A stretch of DNA of 64,000 nt from Pseudooceanicola batsensis HTCC2597 (GTDB taxonomy: Bacteria > Pseudomonadota > Alphaproteobacteria > Rhodobacterales > Rhodobacteraceae), in NCBI RefSeq assembly GCF_000152725.1, contig NZ_CH724131.1, positions 915,326 through 979,325 of the forward strand, given 5' to 3'. The notes under the pieces were generated by a model. That model was not told the DNA's origin. It saw nothing but the letters and a program-made list of their open reading frames with translations, and searched no databases. Positions within the stretch are counted from its first letter, which is position 1, and the number at the start of each line of letters is the position of its first letter. Shown piece after piece: positions 1-7,399 of the stretch. A program made the position numbers and the translations under genes.

Positions 1-74
1 ACCCCGGTGAAATCCCGCCACCTCGCGGGATCCCGCCGCTGGGCCGGGACGCGACGGGAGTGGGACCGTGGCGG

Positions 75-1325
75 TCACTCCACGATCTCCGCCGTCTCGA
101 CCACCGCGTGGAACAGCACATCCGCCCCCGCGGTCGCCCAGTCCCTGGAGATCTCCTCGGCCTCGTTATGGCTCAATCCGTCGACGCAGGGGCACATGAT
201 CATCGCGGTCGGCGCCACCTGGTTGATCCAGCAGGCGTCGTGACCCGCGCCCGAGATGATGTCCCGGTGCGAATAGCCCAGCCGGTCCGCCGCGTCGCGC
301 AGCGCAGCGACGCAGCCCGCGTCGAATTCCACCGGGTCGAAACCGCCGACCTTCTCGAAGTCCACGCCCAGGCCCATCTCGTCGCAGATCGCCTGCGCGC
401 CCTCCCGCAGGCGGCGTTCCATGTCCTCGATCACCGCCAGGTCCGGCGACCGGAAATCGACGGTGAAGACCGCCTTGCCGGGGATCACGTTGCGGGAATT
501 CGGGTAGACGTCGATATGGCCCGCGGCCCCGACCGCGTGGGGCGCGTGGCTGAGGGCGATCTCGTCGACGAGCTGCAGCACCTTCGCCATGCCCAGCCCC
601 GCATTCTTCCGCATCGGCATCGGGGTCGAGCCGGTATGCGCATCCTTGCCGGTGATCGTCACCTGCGTCCAGCTCAGCCCCTGCCCGTGGGTGACGATGC
701 CCACATCCTTGCCCTCGGCCTCGAGGATCGGGCCCTGTTCGATATGCAATTCGAAGAAGGCATGCATCTTGCGGCTGCCCACGGGCTCTTCGCCCTCCCA
801 GCCGATGCGTTTGAGTTCTTCGCCGAATTTCAGACCCTTGGCATCTTCGCGACCCTTGGCCCAGTCCTCTGAATGGACGCCCGCGAAGACGCCCGAGGAC
901 AGCATGGCCGGGGCATAGCGCGTCCCCTCCTCGTTGGTCCAGTTGGTCACCACGATCGGGTGCTTCGTCTTGATGCCGAGGTCGTTCAGCGACCGCACGA
1001 TCTCGAGCCCGCCGAGCACGCCGAGAACGCCGTCGTACTTGCCACCCGTCGGCTGCGTATCGAGATGCGAGCCCACGTAGACCGGCAGCGCGTCCGGATC
1101 GGTCCCGGCCCGCATGGCGAACATGTTGCCCATCGTGTCGAGCCCCATCTCGCAGCCCGCAGCCTCGCACCACTGCTGGAACAGCGCGCGCCCCTCGGCA
1201 TCCTCGTCGGTCAGGGTCTGGCGGTTGTTGCCGCCCGCGACGCCCGGACCGATCTTCGCCATCTCCATCAGGCTGTCCCACAAACGGTCACCGTTGATTC
1301 TGAGGTTTTCGCCGGGGGCTGCCAT
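75..1325 (-). CDS. Zn-dependent hydrolase, N-carbamoyl-amino-acid hydrolase/beta-ureidopropionase type
   Basis: Encodes a 416-residue M20-family metallohydrolase of the hydantoinase/carbamoylase group. These enzymes hydrolyse N-carbamoyl-beta-alanine or related carbamoyl amino acids in the cytoplasm. Visible metal-site motifs are GSHLDT near residue 87, a KYDG aspartate near 98, NEEG near 133, HIEQGP near 200 and GAGHDA near 375. I start at the ATG whose upstream GCGGAG lies five bases away; a longer reading (TTG at 1358) would begin inside the putative RutR operator and has no ribosome site. With preA, preT and rutR nearby, the third step of reductive pyrimidine degradation is the likely role. 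Allantoate amidohydrolase is the main alternative. The dihydropyrimidinase expected in this pathway is not in the window and may lie beyond the left edge. Confidence 0.85.
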   Translation of the reverse strand: MAAPGENLRINGDRLWDSLMEMAKIGPGVAGGNNRQTLTDEDAEGRALFQQWCEAAGCEMGLDTMGNMFAMRAGTDPDALPVYVGSHLDTQPTGGKYDGVLGVLGGLEIVRSLNDLGIKTKHPIVVTNWTNEEGTRYAPAMLSSGVFAGVHSEDWAKGREDAKGLKFGEELKRIGWEGEEPVGSRKMHAFFELHIEQGPILEAEGKDVGIVTHGQGLSWTQVTITGKDAHTGSTPMPMRKNAGLGMAKVLQLVDEIALSHAPHAVGAAGHIDVYPNSRNVIPGKAVFTVDFRSPDLAVIEDMERRLREGAQAICDEMGLGVDFEKVGGFDPVEFDAGCVAALRDAADRLGYSHRDIISGAGHDACWINQVAPTAMIMCPCVDGLSHNEAEEISRDWATAGADVLFHAVVETAEIVE

Positions 1326-1350
1326 CGGGGACTCCGCAGTTGCACGCATT

Positions 1351-1366
1351 TTGACCAATCGGTCAA
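1351..1366. promoter_or_regulatory. RutR-type operator upstream of the carbamoyl hydrolase gene
   Basis: The 16 bases TTGACCAATCGGTCAA match the E. coli RutR consensus TTGACCA-NN-TGGTCAA at 13 of 14 fixed positions. The site lies 26 bases upstream of the hydrolase start and about 160 bases upstream of the divergent rutR-like gene, so it could control both. The assignment rests on motif match plus the adjacent regulator. Confidence 0.75.
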
Positions 1367-1444
1367 AGAGGAGGCTATCAGAGGTCTCCCGTCAGTCAAG
1401 AAAATCGCCCGCCCCCGGTCGATGCGGCATCACCCGCTTGTCCA

Positions 1445-1498
1445 TTTTTTGATCACGGGTAGACTTGTGGACGGTTCTGCGGAACATTGATCAAAAAG
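1445..1498. promoter_or_regulatory. paired TTGATCA half-sites in the rutR upstream region
   Basis: Two AT-rich arms, TTTTTTGATCA and TTGATCAAAAA, face each other about 32 bases apart just before the rutR start. Each contains the self-complementary TGATCA. They could be an operator pair for a second regulator or part of the promoter. The factor is not recognised. Confidence 0.3.
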
Positions 1499-1525
1499 CA
1501 ATTTTCAGAAAATACGAGGCGCGCC

Positions 1526-2143
1526 GTGAAAGACAGTACCGGGGGGCAGACCCGCATCCAGCGGACCAAGATCGCCACGATCAGCGACGCCGCGCTCGAT
1601 GTCTTTTCGGCAAACGGTTTCCGCGGCTCGACCGTGGACGAGATCGCCCGGGCGGCGAACCTCTCCAAACCGAACCTTCTGTATTACTTCCCCAGCAAGG
1701 AGGCGATCCACACCCACCTCCTGACCGCTCTCATGGACACCTGGCTGGACCCGCTCCGGCAGATCGACCCCGAGGGCGATCCGCTCGAGGAGGTGCTGAC
1801 CTACGTCCGCCGCAAACTGGCGATGAGCCGTGACATGCCGCGCGAGAGCCGCCTCTTCGCGAACGAGATCATCCAGGGCGCGCCGTGGATGTCCGCCTCT
1901 CTCGAACGCGACCTGAAACCCCTGGTCGATGAAAAGGCCGCCGTTATCGCGCACTGGATGCAGAACGGCCGATTGAAACCGGCCGATCCCCATCACCTGA
2001 TCTTTTCGATCTGGTCGCTCACCCAGCATTATGCCGACTTCGACGTGCAGGTCCGCGCCGTTCTCGGCCCCGAGGTCAGGGATCCCTTCCCCGAGGCCGA
2101 AGCCTATCTGCTGACCCTGTTCCGGCGTCTGCTGCGGATCTGA
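1526..2143 (+). CDS. rutR: TetR-family regulator, RutR-like
   Basis: A 205-residue TetR-type repressor. The N-terminal helix-turn-helix (about residues 15-65) ends in NLLYYFPSKEAI, and the C-terminal half carries LKPLVDEKAAVIAHWM, HLIFSIWSLTQHYADF and other stretches typical of RutR, the uracil-sensing regulator of pyrimidine use and nitrogen metabolism in E. coli. GTG is taken as start because GAGG lies six bases upstream; an upstream TTG at 1487 has no comparable site. The gene is divergent from the carbamoyl hydrolase, and RutR-like operators precede both that gene and preT. It therefore most likely represses the reductive pyrimidine pathway here. Ligand identity is inferred. Confidence 0.88.
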   Translation: MKDSTGGQTRIQRTKIATISDAALDVFSANGFRGSTVDEIARAANLSKPNLLYYFPSKEAIHTHLLTALMDTWLDPLRQIDPEGDPLEEVLTYVRRKLAMSRDMPRESRLFANEIIQGAPWMSASLERDLKPLVDEKAAVIAHWMQNGRLKPADPHHLIFSIWSLTQHYADFDVQVRAVLGPEVRDPFPEAEAYLLTLFRRLLRI

Positions 2144-2308
2144 TCCGCCGACTGCCGGCCAACGGGCGCATCCCGCGCCCACACCCCCGCAAGCCCACCC
2201 GCTTCGCCACCGGCGCAACTTTTCGCGTCGGTCTGGAACCTTCTCTTTCCGCTCCGGTTCAGTGATCCGACAGCCGCAGTTGCCGGCCGGGACGCAGAAG
2301 GAGAAGCC

Positions 2309-3130
2309 ATGTTCCATCACTCATCCAAACTCCAGTACGAGGTTCGGGTCGACACGCCCGACCCGCAGTTCGCCAAGTTCCTCCAGCAGGCCATCGGCGG
2401 CGTCGAGGGCGAGATCCGCGTGGCGATGCAGTATTTCTTCCAGGCCATGGGCGCGCGGGGTGACAGCAAGTACCGCGATCTGCTGATGATGACCGCGACG
2501 GAAGAACTGAGCCATATCGAGTTCCTCGGCCACGCCGTTGCGCTCAACCTCGAGGGCGCGCCGGTGACCGTCCAGGAAGAGGCGGCGAAGGACCCGGTCG
2601 TCAACGCCATCATGGGCGGCGCGAACCCGCGCCACATCCTGTCCTCGGGACTGTCGGCGATGCCGGTCAATTCCAATGGCGTGCCCTTCGACATGAGCCA
2701 TGTCTACGCCACCGGGAACCTGGCCGCCGACATGATGGCCAATGCCATGGCCGAGGGGTCGGGACGCGTCCTGGCCAGCCGGCTCTACAACATGACCGAT
2801 GACGCGGGGATGAAGGACATGCTGTCCTTCCTGATCGCGCGGGACACGATGCACCAGCAGCAATGGCTGGCGGTGATCGAGGAACTCGGCGGGATGGAAT
2901 CGGTTCTGCCGATCCCCAATTCCACCTCCGAGAAGCACGAGGCGACCGACCACAGCTATTATTTCCTCAACACCTCAATGGACGAACCCACGCCCGAGGG
3001 CCGGTGGTCCAGCGGCCCCTCGCTCGACGGGAGGTCGGAATTCTCGGTCCGAACACCCGAGCCGCTGGGGCAGAAGCCCGATCTCGGAAAGGCCCGCAAG
3101 AACAGCGGCGCCCAGAAAGAACAGATGTAA
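2309..3130 (+). CDS. manganese catalase
   Basis: A 273-residue non-haem catalase that disproportionates hydrogen peroxide at a dimanganese centre. The ferritin-like four-helix core shows the expected ligands: Glu in GVEGEIRVAMQY (about 33-35), EELSHIEF (Glu66, His69), Glu near 149 and DTMHQQQW (His182). The C-terminal 70 residues are polar and extended, as in the family. AGAAGGAG precedes the ATG by seven bases. The gene is followed after 12 bases by a ferritin-like gene and probably shares its transcript. Both lie inside the pyrimidine catabolism cluster without an evident biochemical link to it. Confidence 0.9.
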   Translation: MFHHSSKLQYEVRVDTPDPQFAKFLQQAIGGVEGEIRVAMQYFFQAMGARGDSKYRDLLMMTATEELSHIEFLGHAVALNLEGAPVTVQEEAAKDPVVNAIMGGANPRHILSSGLSAMPVNSNGVPFDMSHVYATGNLAADMMANAMAEGSGRVLASRLYNMTDDAGMKDMLSFLIARDTMHQQQWLAVIEELGGMESVLPIPNSTSEKHEATDHSYYFLNTSMDEPTPEGRWSSGPSLDGRSEFSVRTPEPLGQKPDLGKARKNSGAQKEQM

Positions 3131-3142
3131 AGGAGACGAAAG

Positions 3143-3589
3143 ATGCCTACGACAGTCGGAACCGAAAACGACGCAACCCAGCTGATCCAGAACCTGCTGC
3201 ACCTCGAACACGACGCGATCGCCGCCTATGACGCCACGATCTCGCGGCTCGACGACAGCAGCAAGCGCCAGCAGGTGGAAGCGTTCCGCCAGGACCACCT
3301 GAACCACGTCGCCCGCCTCGAGGAGATCGCGGCCCGCCTCAAGATCGAGGCGCCCTCGGAAGGCGACATGAAGCAGATGCTGACGACCGGAAAGGTCGCC
3401 ATCGCCGGTCTCGGCGGGGATGACACCGTGCTGAAGGCGATGAAGACGAACGAGGACGACACCGTGCAGGCCTATGAACAGGCAAGTGAGAACACGGTCG
3501 CCGGCACCGACATGCGCCCCGTCTTCGCCAAGGCGCTCGAGGACGAGCGCCGGCATCGGGCCTGGATGGACTCCACCGCCTCGTCTTGA
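3143..3589 (+). CDS. ferritin-like domain protein
   Basis: A 148-residue, almost entirely helical protein. LIQNLLHLEHDAIAAYDA, FRQDHLNHVARLEE, NEDDTVQAYEQA and LEDERRHRAWM repeat the E-x(n)-E/H pattern of ferritin-like di-iron four-helix bundles. It resembles DUF2383-type proteins. AAAGGAGACGAAAG precedes the ATG. Its position 12 bases behind the manganese catalase suggests co-transcription and a shared oxidative-stress role, perhaps metal storage. Function is inferred from fold only. Confidence 0.75.
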   Translation: MPTTVGTENDATQLIQNLLHLEHDAIAAYDATISRLDDSSKRQQVEAFRQDHLNHVARLEEIAARLKIEAPSEGDMKQMLTTGKVAIAGLGGDDTVLKAMKTNEDDTVQAYEQASENTVAGTDMRPVFAKALEDERRHRAWMDSTASS

Positions 3590-3598
3590 GGCGCGAAC

Positions 3599-3621
3599 AG
3601 GGGCCGGGCCGCCCGGCCCCT
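3599..3621. terminator. convergent GC-rich hairpin between the ferritin-like gene and preA
   Basis: A perfect 11-base inverted repeat (AGGGGCCGGGC and its complement around one base) sits between two converging genes and covers the preA stop codon at 3620-3622. It has no U-run, so it may act as an RNA 3'-end stabiliser or factor-dependent stop. Confidence 0.45.
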
Positions 3622-4930
3622 ACTCCGCCGCCTTCGCCGCGCCGGGGTTGTTCGGATGGGTCGTCCAGTTGGCATAGTCGCCGACTTCGCGACCGGTCCG
3701 GGGATCCACCGCGCCCTTGTCCATCTGCACCATGGTGATGCAGTCCTCGACCGGGCAGACATTGACGCAGAGATTGCAGGCCACGCATTCCTCGTCGATC
3801 ACCTCGAAGACCCGGCCCTCGTTCATGCCGATGGCCTGGTGCGAGGTGTCCTCGCAGGCCGCATAGCAGCGGCCGCACTTGATGCACAGGTCCTGGTCGA
3901 TCCGCGCCTTGGTCACGTAGTTGAGGTTCAGGTACTGCCAGTCCGTCACGTTCGGAACCGCCTGGCCGATGAACTGGTCGGTGGAGGTATAGCCCTTCTC
4001 GTCCATCCACTGCGACAGGCCCGAGATCATCTCCTGCACCACCTTGAAGCCATAGGTCATCGCCGCCGTGCAGACCTGGACGTTGCCGCAGCCCAGCACC
4101 ATGAACTCGGCCGCGTCGCGCCAGGTGGTCACGCCGCCGATCCCGCTGATCGGCAGACCGTGGGTGGCCTGGTTGCGCGCGATTTCCGAGACCATCGACA
4201 GGGCGATCGGCTTGACCGCCGGGCCGCAGTACCCGCCATGGCTGCCCTTGCCGTCGATCGTCGGCTCCGGCGCCATCAGGTCGAGGTCGACATGGGTGAT
4301 CGAGTTGATCGTGTTGATCAGCGACACCGCGTCCGCGCCCCCGGCCCGCGCGGCCTCGGCCGGTTTGCGGATGTCGGTGATGTTGGGCGTCAGCTTCACG
4401 ATCACAGGGCGGTCGTAGTATTTCTTGCACCACTCGGTGACCATCTGGATGTACTCGGGCACCTGCCCCACGGCGGACCCCATGCCGCGTTCGCTCATCC
4501 CGTGCGGACAGCCGAAGTTCAGTTCGATCCCGTCGGCGCCGGTCTCGGCCACGCGCGGCAGGATCGCCTTCCAGCTCTCCTCGTCGCAGGGCACCATGAT
4601 CGAGGCGATGAGCGCGCGGTCGGGATAGTCCTTCTTGACGCGCGTCATCTCGTCGAGGTTGGTCTGCAGCGGCCTGTCGGTGATCAACTCGATGTTGTTG
4701 AGCCCCAGCAGCCGCCGGTCCGCCCCCCAGATCGCGCCATAGCGCGGACCGTTCACGTTGACGACCGGAGGGCCTTCCTCTCCGAGCGTCTTCCACACCA
4801 CGCCGCCCCAGCCCGCGTCGAAGGCGCGGCGGACGTTGTATTCCTTGTCCGTCGGCGGGGCCGAGGCCAGCCAAAACGGGTTGGGGCTGCGGATGCCCAG
4901 GAAGTCTGTCGTCAGGTCGGCCATTTCCAA
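3620..4930 (-). CDS. preA: NAD-dependent dihydropyrimidine dehydrogenase, subunit PreA
   Basis: A 436-residue cytoplasmic subunit that reduces uracil and thymine to their 5,6-dihydro forms. Residues 1-320 are a dihydroorotate-dehydrogenase-like FMN barrel (ELNFGCPHGMSERGMG, VKLTPNITDI, ISGIGGVTTWRDAAEF). The C-terminus holds two 4Fe-4S ferredoxin motifs, CIKCGRCYAAC and CVACNLCVNVC. ACTGGGAGACTTGGAA lies before the ATG. It is the last gene of preT-orf48-preA. PreT, the flavoprotein partner that takes electrons from NADH, is 160 bases upstream. A RutR-like site before preT suggests induction by pyrimidines. Confidence 0.93.
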   Translation of the reverse strand: MEMADLTTDFLGIRSPNPFWLASAPPTDKEYNVRRAFDAGWGGVVWKTLGEEGPPVVNVNGPRYGAIWGADRRLLGLNNIELITDRPLQTNLDEMTRVKKDYPDRALIASIMVPCDEESWKAILPRVAETGADGIELNFGCPHGMSERGMGSAVGQVPEYIQMVTEWCKKYYDRPVIVKLTPNITDIRKPAEAARAGGADAVSLINTINSITHVDLDLMAPEPTIDGKGSHGGYCGPAVKPIALSMVSEIARNQATHGLPISGIGGVTTWRDAAEFMVLGCGNVQVCTAAMTYGFKVVQEMISGLSQWMDEKGYTSTDQFIGQAVPNVTDWQYLNLNYVTKARIDQDLCIKCGRCYAACEDTSHQAIGMNEGRVFEVIDEECVACNLCVNVCPVEDCITMVQMDKGAVDPRTGREVGDYANWTTHPNNPGAAKAAE

Positions 4931-4939
4931 GTCTCCCAG

Positions 4940-5086
4940 TTAACTGTTGTCGCGGTCCGCGCCGGCACCGGCGTCCAGTTCCACACCATGAGCCGCGAGC
5001 CGCACGCGCGCCGCCTCCCGCACGTCGGCGCTCTCCACGCGGGACAGCGCGTTTCGTTCGGCCGGAGACAGGGACGCGGCGGACAT
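4940..5086 (-). CDS. small hypothetical protein between preT and preA
   Basis: A 48-codon reading frame (starts MSAASLSPAERNALSRVE, ends GADRDNS) fits exactly between preT (stop at 5092) and preA (start at 4930), with five and nine bases of spacing. It is rich in Ala, Arg, Glu and Asp and could form one or two helices. AGGG lies a few bases before the ATG. I do not recognise a family. The tight packing supports a real gene, but it could be an unused frame. Confidence 0.45.
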   Translation of the reverse strand: MSAASLSPAERNALSRVESADVREAARVRLAAHGVELDAGAGADRDNS

Positions 5087-5091
5087 GGGCC

Positions 5092-6426
5092 CTATCCGAT
5101 CAGCGTTGCGTGGATGTCTTCGGCCGCGTCGCGCCCTTCGGCCACCGCCGTCACGGTCAGGTCCTCGCCACCGGCGGCGCAGTCGCCCCCGGCCCAGACC
5201 CCCTCTGCCGAGGTGCGGCCGGCGCCGGTCACGGCGATCTTGCCGCCTTCGGTCTTCAGCCCCTCGGGCACGCCCTCGAGCACCTGGCCGATGGCGCGGA
5301 AACACTGGTCCGCCGGAATGCGCACGGTCTCGCCCGTGCCGGTCAGCCGGCCGTCGATCTCTGCGGTGAACTCGAACTCGACGTCACGCACCGCGCCATT
5401 GCCGTGCACCGCGACCGGCTGCACGTTGGTGAGGATGCGGACGCCCCGGGCGGTGGCCAGTTCCTGCTCGTAGACAGAGGCCGCCATGCGGTCCTGGCCG
5501 CGCCGGTAGGCGATTGTCACGGTCTCGGCCCCGAGCAGCCGGCACTGCACCGCCGCATCCACGGCCGTCATCCCGCCGCCGATCACCACCACGTCGCGCC
5601 CGACCGGCAGCGCGGCCACGTCCGCCGCCTGGCGCAGATCGGCGATGAAGTCCACCGCATCGGCCGTGTTCCCCAGATCGTCCCCCGGCAGGCCGAGCGC
5701 GTTGACCCCTGCCAGCCCCATGCCGAGGAAGACAGCGTCATAGTCGGACCTCAGCGCGGACAGATCGACATCCCGCCCGAGCACCTTGCCGGTCTCGATG
5801 GTGATGCCGCCGATGCCCAGCAGCCAGTCGACCTCGCGCTGCGCGAAATCCTCGGTCGACTTGTAGCTCGCGATGCCGTACTCGTTCAGCCCCCCCGGCT
5901 TGGGCCGCGCGTCGTAGATCACCACGTCATGCCCTTTCATCGCCAGTCGGTGCGCGCAGGACAGGCCCGCGGGGCCGGCCCCGACCACGGCGATCCGCTT
6001 GCCGGTCGGCGCGCCCCGTTCGAAGGGATGATCGTTGCGCGCCATCAGCCGGTCGGTGGCGTGGCGTTGCAGCCGTCCGATCTCGACCGGCTTGCCCTCG
6101 GCGATCTCGCGGACGCAGGCCTCTTCGCACAGGGTTTCCGTCGGGCAGACCCGCGCGCACATGCCGCCCAGGATGTTCTGGTCGAAGATCGTCCGCGCCG
6201 CCGCCTCAGGCGTTTCGGTGGCGATCTGACGGATGAACAGGGGAATGTCGATCGAGGTGGGACAGGCCGTCACGCAGGGCGCGTCGTGGCAAAAATAGCA
6301 GCGATCCGCCGCCACCCGGGCCTCGTGTCCGTCGAGCGGCGGATGGAGATCCGCAAAGTTCTGCGCGAGCGCTTCGGCGCTCAGCCTCTGTGCGGCGATA
6401 CCTGCGGTTCGGGGGGAATGCGTCAT
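5092..6426 (-). CDS. preT: NAD-dependent dihydropyrimidine dehydrogenase, subunit PreT
   Basis: A 444-residue flavoprotein subunit related to the small subunit of glutamate synthase. N-terminal cysteines CYFCHDAPC and CVTACP, then GGMCARVCPTETLCEEACV, form iron-sulfur sites. VAVVGAGPAGLSCAHRLAMKGHDVVIYDA binds FAD and VVVIGGGMTAVDAAVQ binds NAD(P). It feeds electrons from NADH to PreA. The ATG at 6426 has GGAGAG five bases upstream; the open frame continues further upstream but lacks start signals. It is the first gene of the operon, with a degenerate RutR-like palindrome 48 bases upstream. Confidence 0.92.
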   Translation of the reverse strand: MTHSPRTAGIAAQRLSAEALAQNFADLHPPLDGHEARVAADRCYFCHDAPCVTACPTSIDIPLFIRQIATETPEAAARTIFDQNILGGMCARVCPTETLCEEACVREIAEGKPVEIGRLQRHATDRLMARNDHPFERGAPTGKRIAVVGAGPAGLSCAHRLAMKGHDVVIYDARPKPGGLNEYGIASYKSTEDFAQREVDWLLGIGGITIETGKVLGRDVDLSALRSDYDAVFLGMGLAGVNALGLPGDDLGNTADAVDFIADLRQAADVAALPVGRDVVVIGGGMTAVDAAVQCRLLGAETVTIAYRRGQDRMAASVYEQELATARGVRILTNVQPVAVHGNGAVRDVEFEFTAEIDGRLTGTGETVRIPADQCFRAIGQVLEGVPEGLKTEGGKIAVTGAGRTSAEGVWAGGDCAAGGEDLTVTAVAEGRDAAEDIHATLIG

Positions 6427-6474
6427 CGATCTCTCCGGCGGTCTCTGCCGGTTCAGGGTGACACAGGAATATTT

Positions 6475-6490
6475 TTTATCAAATGGTAAA
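6475..6490. promoter_or_regulatory. degenerate RutR-like operator upstream of preT
   Basis: On the minus strand the 16 bases TTTACCATTTGATAAA fit the RutR consensus at 11 of 14 fixed positions and remain partly palindromic. The site lies 48 bases before preT in an AT-rich stretch likely to be the promoter. Confidence 0.5.
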
Positions 6491-6599
6491 TTTTCGCGAC
6501 CCCCCCCCGTGCGGTCCCTCGGGTGGCTCGCCTGATGCTTTTTCGGGCAATCCGGTCGACGGCCCCTGCAGCCACCGCGACGCCAATTCGCAACGTCGG

Positions 6600-6638
6600 A
6601 AAAAGAAAGAGGCCTGACGCCAATTGGCGACAAGCCTC
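6600..6638 (-). terminator. intrinsic terminator of the H-NS-type gene
   Basis: Read on the minus strand, GAGGC and GCCTC enclose an inner palindrome CGCCAATTGGCG, and the hairpin is followed by TTTCTTTTT. It starts 55 bases after the stop of the H-NS-like gene. GCCAAT occurs four times in this 100-base stretch (6578-6675). Confidence 0.75.
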
Positions 6639-6692
6639 CGGGAAAAAGAGCGACGCCAATAAGCGCCAATTGCCCCTGCAATCGGAAACGGA

Positions 6693-7022
6693 CTATCTCG
6701 GCTTGACGATCAACAGATCCTCGGGCGCCGTGCCTTTGGAAACCTGTTCCTTGTACCAATCCGGCTGGCGGCCGCGTCCACTCCAGGTCAGGGCGTCATT
6801 TTCGGGATGCCGGTATTTCGGAGGATTGACCTTGCGGCCCCGTCCGCCACCGCTGCCCGTCAGATCGTTGAGCGAGAAGCCCATTTCCGCAGCCTTGGCC
6901 TCGAGTTCAGCCAGCGCTGCCTTTTTCTTGCGATCTTCGAAGGTCTTGATCGCGGCATCCACATCCTTGCGGAGGGACTTCAGCTCGCTCAGGTCCATCG
7001 AATTCAGATCGATATTCGCCAT
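6693..7022 (-). CDS. H-NS histone family protein
   Basis: A 109-residue nucleoid protein of the HvrA/H-NS type. The N-terminal half (DLSELKSLRKDVDAAIKTFEDRKKKAALAE, split here as one helix) is a coiled-coil oligomerisation region. The C-terminal half carries the DNA-binding core TWSGRGRQPDWY. Such proteins bind AT-rich DNA and silence or tune transcription; in Rhodobacter HvrA affects photosynthesis genes. Two starts are possible, 7022 and 7037, and neither has a strong ribosome site; I choose the one that gives the usual short N-terminus. It is monocistronic with its own terminator. Confidence 0.88.
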   Translation of the reverse strand: MANIDLNSMDLSELKSLRKDVDAAIKTFEDRKKKAALAELEAKAAEMGFSLNDLTGSGGGRGRKVNPPKYRHPENDALTWSGRGRQPDWYKEQVSKGTAPEDLLIVKPR

Positions 7023-7399
7023 TCCGTGTTCATCCAATCCATAGTGGCGTAATGGTTAACAACATCGTCGCTTCCATTACCGATATATGGTTATTCGAAT
7101 TATTACGAGTTTTTCAGAATCGCAAGACCGGAGTTGTGTCAGACGAAAACCGGCGTTTCGGCGCCGGGCCGATACCCTCCGGCAATTCCCGCGACAGCCA
7201 CCGCCGCCCCAATCGAACGGACCGCAAGAGATGCGGAATCCCCGTGCCAGTTATTGGCGCGGCCCATTGACCGCAAAGAAAACGCCCGGCCCCGGGAGAG
7301 CTCCGATCACGCCAAGCGCATGCAGGGAATTGGGTTGAAGCCTTTGCATCACAGGGGCCGGCCGAACCGGCCGCCCCCCGAAAAACGGCATCGCCGCCC
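7023..7399. other. non-coding gap, H-NS promoter region and trpEG 3' region
   Basis: The right flank of the H-NS-type gene (7040-7130) is unusually AT-rich and probably holds its promoter. A GC-rich inverted repeat at 7354-7379, just after trpEG on the minus strand, could be a transcript end but lacks a U-run. No gene is visible. Confidence 0.5.
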
